Positions 58,243-64,000 of a stretch of DNA of 64,000 bases are shown here, in pieces (position 1 is the first letter of the stretch; each line of letters opens with the position of its first letter). The stretch is from Streptomyces sp. R302 (lineage in GTDB: Bacteria > Actinomycetota > Actinomycetes > Streptomycetales > Streptomycetaceae), in assembly GCF_012927245.1 (NCBI RefSeq), contig NZ_JABBGE010000002.1, forward strand, positions 248,001 through 312,000, given 5' to 3'. A model generated the notes under the pieces. The model worked only from the letters and a program-made list of their open reading frames with translations. It ran no database searches and was not told the DNA's origin. Both the position numbers and the translations under genes were made by a program.

Positions 58243-61200
58243 ATGCGGGACGGCCGGTGGGTTACGGTCACCGACTCCGAGTTCCAGCATGAGCGGCGGG
58301 GTCTGGAGGCCATCCAGGACAGACTGAGGGACAACGACCCGTGGCGTGCCTGGTCGAACTTCACCTTCACCGCCGCAACCGGGCACGTCCGCGAGGTGGA
58401 TCTCCTGGTGATCGCCCCGGGCGGGGTGCACCTCATCGAGCTGAAGGACTGGCACGGATCGGTCGAGTCCCGTAACGGCACCTGGCTGCAGACCCAGCCC
58501 GGTGGACGCCAGATCTCCCACGGCAACCCCCTCCACCTGGCCAACAAGAAGGCGAAGGAACTCGCCTGGCTGCTCAAGCAGCACGGCGAGCCGGTGTGGG
58601 TCTCCGAGGCGGTCTGCTTCACCGACTCCTCGCTGAGGAACCGCCTGCCCGCGCACGACCAGCACGGCGTCCACACCGTCCACCAGCTGATCCAGATGCT
58701 GGAGGAGCCTCCTCGTGACGAGCGGCGACGTATCGACGGGCCACGATCGCGGCGGATCGCGGCGGCTCTGGAGCGAATCGGGATCGCACGCAGCGACGCC
58801 GCGTACAAGGTCGGCCCGTACCTCCTCCACCGCAAGTCCTTCGACTCGGGCCCGACCTGGGCGGACTACCTGGCCCAGCACAGCGAGCTGCCGGAGGCCG
58901 CGCGTATCCGTGTCTATCTGCGGGAGCGCGGTTCGGACACCGAGATGCGGGCGTCCGTCGAGCGTGCGGCGCGGCGCGAGGCGGCGGTGCTGCGCCGGTT
59001 CCGGCACCCCGGGGTCGTCCAGCTCAAGCAGTACGACCCGACCGGGCACTCGGCGGGCCCCGCGCTGATCTTCGACTACGACCCGCGCACACTCCGCCTC
59101 GACGACTACCTGATCCAATACGGCGAGAAACTGGACGTGCTGAGCCGGATCGCGCTCGTGCGCCAGCTCGCCGAGACCGTGCGCTCGGCGCACGGTCGAC
59201 GGCTCTACCACCGCACGCTGTCCGCCCACGCGATCCACGTCATGCCGCGCGGCCGGGGCTCCGGCAAGGACGGCGACGAGGCGGGCTGGCTCACTCCGCA
59301 CCTCCAGATCTCGGACTGGCAGGTCGCCGTGCAGCGCGGCCCGGAGCAGGGCGGAGCGAGCGGCGGCGAGCGGTTCGCGCCGACGACCTTCTCGCGGGCG
59401 GGCGCGCACCTCGCCGAGTCCGCAGATCCTTATCTCGCCCCCGAGCTGACCGCGCCCAGGGCCGACCCCGTGGCCCTGGACGTCTACGGCCTCGGCGTCC
59501 TCACGTATCTGCTGGCCACCGGCAAGGCGCCGGCAGCCAGCCAGGCCGAGCTCATGGCCCGCTACGAGGCGGGCGAGGGCCTGCGCCCGAGCGCGGTCGT
59601 GGACGGACTCTCGGAGTACATCGACGAGCTGGTGCAGGCAGCGACGGCGTACGACGTCCCTGCCCGGCTCTCCTCCGTGGACGACTTCCTGGAGATGCTG
59701 GAGGTGGTGGAGGAGACCCTCACGGCGCCCTCCCCCACCTCACAGCCCCTGCGTCCTGCCGGGCCCGCGCCCGAGAAGGACCCCCTGGAGGCGGTCGCGG
59801 GCGATGTCCTGGCCGGCCGGTGGGAGGTCCGGCGGCGGCTCGGCACCGGTTCGACGAGCCGGGCGTTCCTCGTACGGGATCTGACCGCCGGCCCCGAGGT
59901 CCGCTTCGCGAAGTCCCTGGCCGTCCTCAAGGTCGCCGTCTCCGAGCGGAGCGGCGAGATCCTCAGGCGCGAGGCCGAGGTGATGGGGCGACTGCGGGCC
60001 GACTCGCGGATCATCCGGCTGATCGAGCCGGAGCCGCAGAGCATCGGCGGCCGCACGGTCCTCGTCATGGAGTACGTCGGTGACGAGCGCGAGGCCGACG
60101 GCACGCCGGCCGAGCCGGGCGCGACGCGGACCCGCCGCCGTGAGGAGACCGTCGCCCGCCAGCTCCGGGACTCCGGGCGGCTCTCGGTCGACCAGCTGGA
60201 GGCGTACGGCGACTACCTCTTCGGCGCGGTGGACTTCCTCGAGGGCGAGGGCGTCTGGCACCGCGACATCAAGCCCGACAACATCGCGATCCGGATCCGC
60301 CCGAACCGTACCCGCGAACTCGTCCTGATCGACTTCTCGCTCGCCGGCTATCCGGTGAAGGAGACGGAGGCGGGCACGGACGGCTATCTGGACCCCTTCA
60401 TCGGCACGCTCACGGACCGATCGGTGTACGACGCGCACGCCGAGCGGTACGCGCTCGCCGTGACGCTCCACGAGATGGCCTCGCGCGAGCTGCCGGTGTG
60501 GGGCGGCGGCAAGGTCTCCCCCCGGCAGACGAAGCCCGAGAAGGAGCCGTACCCCGCCATCGCGGCCGACGCGTTCGACCCGGCGGTCAAAGACGGCCTC
60601 GTCGAATTCTTCCGCAAGGCCCTGCACCGGGACGCCGCGCAGCGGTTCAAGGACCTGAAGCCGATGCGGGACGCGTGGAAGAAGATCTTCCTCGCGATGG
60701 ACGAGGCGAAGCCGTCGTCGAAGCGATCGCGCCGGCAGGACGAGCGCACGTCCGTCGGGTCCGCCGATGCCGCGATCGCGGTGGCGGAGGAGGAGACCGC
60801 GGAGGAGCAGCGCGACCGGCTCGCCGCCAGTGTCGACCGCGCCACCCCGATCTCCGCCTCGGGTCTGAGTCCGGCCGCCGAGTCGTTCGTCTACGGTTTG
60901 CGCGTCGACACCGTCGGCCAGCTCCTCGACCACAGCCAGCGGACCCTCGTCAACGCTCCGGGCCTCGGTGCAAAGACCCGCAAGGAGGTCCTCGGCCGGA
61001 TCAAGCAGTGGCGCCGGCTGCTCGCCGAGCAGCCCGCCGCACCGCTCACTCCCGAAGGCCGCAAAGCCGCGAAGGAGGAGCTGTCGGCGGCGGAGGCCGC
61101 CGTCGCCCTCGCCGTGGCGCAGACCGGTGCCGGCGGGGACAGCGAGCGGGCGCTGCGGACGGTCAGCCTGGACGCTCTCGCGACGGTCTTCGTGCCAGAG

Positions 61201-62934
61201 CTGAAGAAGGACGGCTCGAACCGCAACGAGTGCGAGATGGTCCGGCTGCTGCTTCGCCTCCCTGACGAGCAGGGCGTCCTGCCCGAGATCGGGGTCTGGC
61301 CGATGCAGAAGGACGTCGCTGAGGCGCTCCGTCTCTCGGCCGCCCAGGTTTCGCTGATGCTCAAGACCCAGCGCGGCCGCTGGAAGCGGCACGCCGCCGT
61401 GCGGACCCTGCGTGCCGAGATCCTGGAGCTGCTGCGCGACCTCGGCCGGGTCGCCTCGGCCGCGGAGATCGCGGACGCGCTGGCCGTACGCCGCGGCACG
61501 GAACTGCAGGAGCGGGAGCAGCGCCGGGCGCTCGCCCTCGCGGCGGTGCGGGCCGTGGTGGAGGTCGAGCAGCTGGTCCCGGACGAGGCCACGTTCCAGC
61601 ACGCCCCCAACCGGGACGCCTCCGACGAGGCGATGGGCGCCGGCCTGCTGGCCCTGGAGGTCAGCGACGACGACGCCCCCGAGACCCCCTCCGCTCCGGG
61701 TCTCCTCGACTACGCCCAGCGTCTGGGCCGCGTCGCGGACCGGCTGGCGAAGCTCGACACGCTGCCGACCTCGACGACCGTGCTCGGGGAGCTGAGCGCG
61801 GTCACTCCGCCGAGCACGGTGGTGGAGTGGGACGAGCGCCGTACGGTCGAGCTGGCCGCGGCGGCCTCCCGCAACGCGGCCGCGACCCCCCGCCTGGAGA
61901 TCTACCCGCGTGACCTGCCACTCGTACGGGCGCTGCGCCTGACCCAGGCGGGCCTGGTGCGGCTGATCCCGGGCCTGGCACGCGACCTCCAGCCCGGCCT
62001 GACCGCCGAGGACATCCACGAGCGAGTCCGCGCCCGCTTCCCGGAACTCCTCGACGAGCGGGGCGGCCACTCGCTGCCGAAGGACGGCCGGCTGACGAAG
62101 GCCCTGAAGGCCGCCGGTTTCGACCTGGAGCTGTCGACCCGGGCGGGCACCCCCCGTATCTCCCGCTATCTGCCGCGGCAGACCAAGGACGACTCGAGCT
62201 TCCTGTCCCTCGGGAACCTGCGGAAGCCGACCGCCTTCCTGTCCGAGCACCGTTACGCCGACGACGTACAGCTCGCGGGCGCGGTGACGGCGGAGGAGCG
62301 GCTGCTCGCCTCGGCGCCCCGGGACGGCTTCCGGGTCCTGACCGTCCGGACCGGTCTCGCGACGGAGGCGGTGGAGGAGGTCACGGGTTCGCGCTTCGGG
62401 GCGGAGCCCGTCTCGGTGACCGAGCTGTTCCTCGACGCCCTGCACGAGCTGGTGGACCGGCGGCCCAAGCCGACGTGGGAGACGATCCTTCGCGCGGATG
62501 TGGCCGAGCCGGGTTCGAAGGCAGCGATGAAGTTCGCCGAGTACGCGGGGACGGCGTGGGGCGCCGTGGAGCCCCGGCTGGGCGAGCTGCTCACGGGCGG
62601 GGCGCGGGTCCCGCTGTTCCTGACGGACGCGGGTGCGCTGGCGCGGTACGACGCGATGGGCGTCCTGAACCGGCTCGCGGAGCGGTCACGCGGCGGCGGA
62701 CGCGGCCTGTGGCTGCTGTGCCCGCAGGACGACCCGGCGCGGCCGCCTAGGCTGGGAACGGTGGCCGTGCCGTATCAGGCGGGGCTCGGCGAATGGGTGG
62801 TGCTCCCGGACGCGTGGGTGGAGAACGCCCACCGGTCGGGTGGGCAGCGCCGCGACGGTTTCGGAACGACGAGTACGACGGATACGACGAGTCCTATGGG
62901 TACGACGGGGAACTGGGGAGACGAGGCGAAGTGA
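58243..62934 (+). CDS. pglW: BREX type 2 (Pgl) serine/threonine kinase PglW
   Basis: A 1563-aa protein, the kinase of the phage growth limitation/BREX-2 system, about the size of S. coelicolor PglW. An N-terminal NERD nuclease-like domain has D53 and E66-L-K68. A first kinase-like domain (about 215-480) is degenerate: the catalytic loop reads YHRTLSAHAI (from 322) and the DFG position reads SDW. A second kinase domain (about 525-815) is complete, with LGTGSTSRAFLV, the Lys in AVLKVAV, HRDIKPDN at 673-680 and LIDFSLAG. A helix-hairpin-helix (APGLGAKTRKEVLGRIKQW, near 905) and a long C-terminal region follow. The stop overlaps the pglX start. In known systems autophosphorylation of PglW supports phage resistance. 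Confidence 0.95.
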   Translation: MRDGRWVTVTDSEFQHERRGLEAIQDRLRDNDPWRAWSNFTFTAATGHVREVDLLVIAPGGVHLIELKDWHGSVESRNGTWLQTQPGGRQISHGNPLHLANKKAKELAWLLKQHGEPVWVSEAVCFTDSSLRNRLPAHDQHGVHTVHQLIQMLEEPPRDERRRIDGPRSRRIAAALERIGIARSDAAYKVGPYLLHRKSFDSGPTWADYLAQHSELPEAARIRVYLRERGSDTEMRASVERAARREAAVLRRFRHPGVVQLKQYDPTGHSAGPALIFDYDPRTLRLDDYLIQYGEKLDVLSRIALVRQLAETVRSAHGRRLYHRTLSAHAIHVMPRGRGSGKDGDEAGWLTPHLQISDWQVAVQRGPEQGGASGGERFAPTTFSRAGAHLAESADPYLAPELTAPRADPVALDVYGLGVLTYLLATGKAPAASQAELMARYEAGEGLRPSAVVDGLSEYIDELVQAATAYDVPARLSSVDDFLEMLEVVEETLTAPSPTSQPLRPAGPAPEKDPLEAVAGDVLAGRWEVRRRLGTGSTSRAFLVRDLTAGPEVRFAKSLAVLKVAVSERSGEILRREAEVMGRLRADSRIIRLIEPEPQSIGGRTVLVMEYVGDEREADGTPAEPGATRTRRREETVARQLRDSGRLSVDQLEAYGDYLFGAVDFLEGEGVWHRDIKPDNIAIRIRPNRTRELVLIDFSLAGYPVKETEAGTDGYLDPFIGTLTDRSVYDAHAERYALAVTLHEMASRELPVWGGGKVSPRQTKPEKEPYPAIAADAFDPAVKDGLVEFFRKALHRDAAQRFKDLKPMRDAWKKIFLAMDEAKPSSKRSRRQDERTSVGSADAAIAVAEEETAEEQRDRLAASVDRATPISASGLSPAAESFVYGLRVDTVGQLLDHSQRTLVNAPGLGAKTRKEVLGRIKQWRRLLAEQPAAPLTPEGRKAAKEELSAAEAAVALAVAQTGAGGDSERALRTVSLDALATVFVPELKKDGSNRNECEMVRLLLRLPDEQGVLPEIGVWPMQKDVAEALRLSAAQVSLMLKTQRGRWKRHAAVRTLRAEILELLRDLGRVASAAEIADALAVRRGTELQEREQRRALALAAVRAVVEVEQLVPDEATFQHAPNRDASDEAMGAGLLALEVSDDDAPETPSAPGLLDYAQRLGRVADRLAKLDTLPTSTTVLGELSAVTPPSTVVEWDERRTVELAAAASRNAAATPRLEIYPRDLPLVRALRLTQAGLVRLIPGLARDLQPGLTAEDIHERVRARFPELLDERGGHSLPKDGRLTKALKAAGFDLELSTRAGTPRISRYLPRQTKDDSSFLSLGNLRKPTAFLSEHRYADDVQLAGAVTAEERLLASAPRDGFRVLTVRTGLATEAVEEVTGSRFGAEPVSVTELFLDALHELVDRRPKPTWETILRADVAEPGSKAAMKFAEYAGTAWGAVEPRLGELLTGGARVPLFLTDAGALARYDAMGVLNRLAERSRGGGRGLWLLCPQDDPARPPRLGTVAVPYQAGLGEWVVLPDAWVENAHRSGGQRRDGFGTTSTTDTTSPMGTTGNWGDEAK
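62748..62753 (+). promoter_or_regulatory. TAGGCT box inside pglW, possible internal promoter
   Basis: TAGGCT is followed after 7 bases by a GTG that is in frame with pglW, the same layout as the leaderless starts at 8914 and 39402. It lies 178 bp before pglX. It may let pglX be transcribed without pglW, or be a chance match within coding sequence. Confidence 0.25.
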
Positions 62935-64000
62935 TCGACCGCGATGCGTTGAAGGCCGACCTGATCAAGCAGGTCAAGGCGGTCGAGGCGGATCTCGGCA
63001 GGCAGGTGAAGGACGGCGAGGGCGTCGCCAAGCCGCTGCTGGCCGAGTACAAGAAGGCGCTGAAGGCCGACCCCCGGGGGACGGTCGAGTGGGACGCCTG
63101 GCTGGAGCCCCGCCTCGCCGAGTACGCGGACGACCGCGCCGAGCGCATTCGCGTGGCCGGACGGCTGCTGAACGAGCACGACCGGGCGTTCTCGCTGGGG
63201 CGTACGGCGGAGTCGTGGAACTCGTGGCTGTACGGCACCCCGCAGATCTCCGGCCGCATCACGCAGGTGGCGGTGGCGTGGGTCCTCGGCACGGTGTTCG
63301 TCCGCTTCTGCGAGGACAACCTGCTGATCCCCGAGCCGTACCTGGCGGGCCCGGACGAGGAGCGCCGCGACCTGGCGGAGGCGCGGTACGCGCAGTACGT
63401 GGAGGAGGAGCAGGACCCGACGTTCCGTGGCTGGCTGGAGCGGGCCTTCAAGGAGATCGGTGAGGGCGAGGCCGGCAAGCTGCTGTTCAACCGGCAGCGC
63501 AACCCGCTGTACCAGATCCCGATCTCGCACGACGGCGCGCGGGCGCTGGTGGAGTTCTGGCGGGAGCGGGACGAGGCGGGCCGGCTGGTCCACGACTTCA
63601 CCGACCCTCTGAACGAGGACGGCACGGAGGGGTGGGACACCCGGTTCCTGGGGGACCTGTACCAGGACCTGTCAGAGGCCGCGCGGAAGACGTACGCGCT
63701 GCTGCAGACGCCGGAGTTCGTGGAGGAGTTCATCCTCGACCGGACGATGGGGCCGGTGGTGCGGGAGATGGGCGGGCGCGTCGGCGAGCTGAAGATGATC
63801 GACCCCACGTGCGGGTCGGGTCACTTCGTGCTCGGCGCATTCCGGAGGATGGTGCGGCTGCTGGCCGAGCGGCAGCCGGGCATGGAGCTGCACGCGCGGG
63901 TGCGGATGGCGCTGGACGCGGTGCACGGTGTCGATATCAACCCGTTCGCGGTGGCCATCGCGCGATTCCGGTTGCTGATGGCGGCGATGGCGGCGGCGAA
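62931..64000 (+). CDS. pglX: BREX type 2 adenine-specific DNA methyltransferase PglX, N-terminal part
   Basis: A GTG at 62931, inside the pglW stop (GTGA) and preceded by GAGG, opens a frame that runs off the window after 356 codons. It starts MIDRDALKADLIKQVKAVEA. The N-terminal region is typical for PglX (ESWNSWLYGTPQISGRITQV). The SAM-binding motif LKMIDPTCGSGHFVLGAFRR lies near residue 290. The catalytic NPPY motif lies beyond the window. PglX methylates adenine in host DNA to mark self in BREX; in S. coelicolor Pgl it modifies phage DNA. The genes pglY and pglZ are expected downstream. Confidence 0.93.
   Translation, partial: MIDRDALKADLIKQVKAVEADLGRQVKDGEGVAKPLLAEYKKALKADPRGTVEWDAWLEPRLAEYADDRAERIRVAGRLLNEHDRAFSLGRTAESWNSWLYGTPQISGRITQVAVAWVLGTVFVRFCEDNLLIPEPYLAGPDEERRDLAEARYAQYVEEEQDPTFRGWLERAFKEIGEGEAGKLLFNRQRNPLYQIPISHDGARALVEFWRERDEAGRLVHDFTDPLNEDGTEGWDTRFLGDLYQDLSEAARKTYALLQTPEFVEEFILDRTMGPVVREMGGRVGELKMIDPTCGSGHFVLGAFRRMVRLLAERQPGMELHARVRMALDAVHGVDINPFAVAIARFRLLMAAMAAA

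Overview
The window is high-GC actinobacterial DNA, almost certainly a Streptomyces chromosome. Evidence includes the codon bias, frequent GTG and TTG starts, an F420/flavin LLM-class oxidoreductase, NucS instead of MutS/MutL, chitinase promoters with paired direct repeats, and candidate SigR promoters. The gene order (nucS, STAS, 3-hydroxybutyryl-CoA dehydrogenase, chitinase, atp operon, glyA, prmC, prfA, rpmE, rho, thrB, thrC, hom, lysA, tRNA-Arg) matches, from memory, the core region around SCO5350-SCO5390 of S. coelicolor read in reverse. No organism name is given and no search was run.

The core region (1-40.2 kb) begins inside an ABC exporter gene (1-1462). It continues with a small Cys/His protein, an LLM-class oxidoreductase, an SCO5389-like protein and nucS. 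Next come a large membrane-anchored ATP-binding protein, a STAS protein, 3-hydroxybutyryl-CoA dehydrogenase, a cobalamin adenosyltransferase, a small membrane protein, a two-component system and a secreted CBM2-FnIII-GH18 chitinase. From 14.2 kb almost everything is on the minus strand: a DUF2550 protein, the complete F1Fo ATP synthase operon (atpIBEFHAGDC), a WecA-like sugar-phosphate transferase and glyA. A translation-linked block follows (LMW-PTP-like, threonylcarbamoyl-AMP synthase, prmC, prfA, rpmE), then an LCP protein and rho. The aspartate-family genes (thrB, thrC, hom, lysA), the ArgRS-like NrtL, a response regulator and tRNA-Arg(CCG) close this part.

An accessory region starts at the tRNA. 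A perfect 50-bp repeat of the tRNA-Arg 3' half recurs at 54761-54810 and delimits a 14.6-kb integrated island. It holds a tyrosine recombinase, a broken alkylsulfatase, an AAA-ATPase/subtilisin pair resembling the IetAS anti-phage system, an unrecognised 466-aa protein, and a tight two-gene operon. That operon encodes a 1525-aa SF1 helicase-nuclease followed by an AbiJ-like/HEPN protein. I regard it as the best candidate for an undescribed defence system here.

Beyond the right att copy (54.8-56.4 kb) lie decayed genes and two facing IS5-type transposase fragments. A probable phosphorothioate-DNA-dependent type IV endonuclease (PUA-like/SBD/HNH) then stands divergent from a BREX type 2 (Pgl) locus, pglW followed by pglX, which runs off the window. 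About 24 kb therefore form a layered defence hotspot next to the tRNA, against an otherwise housekeeping background.
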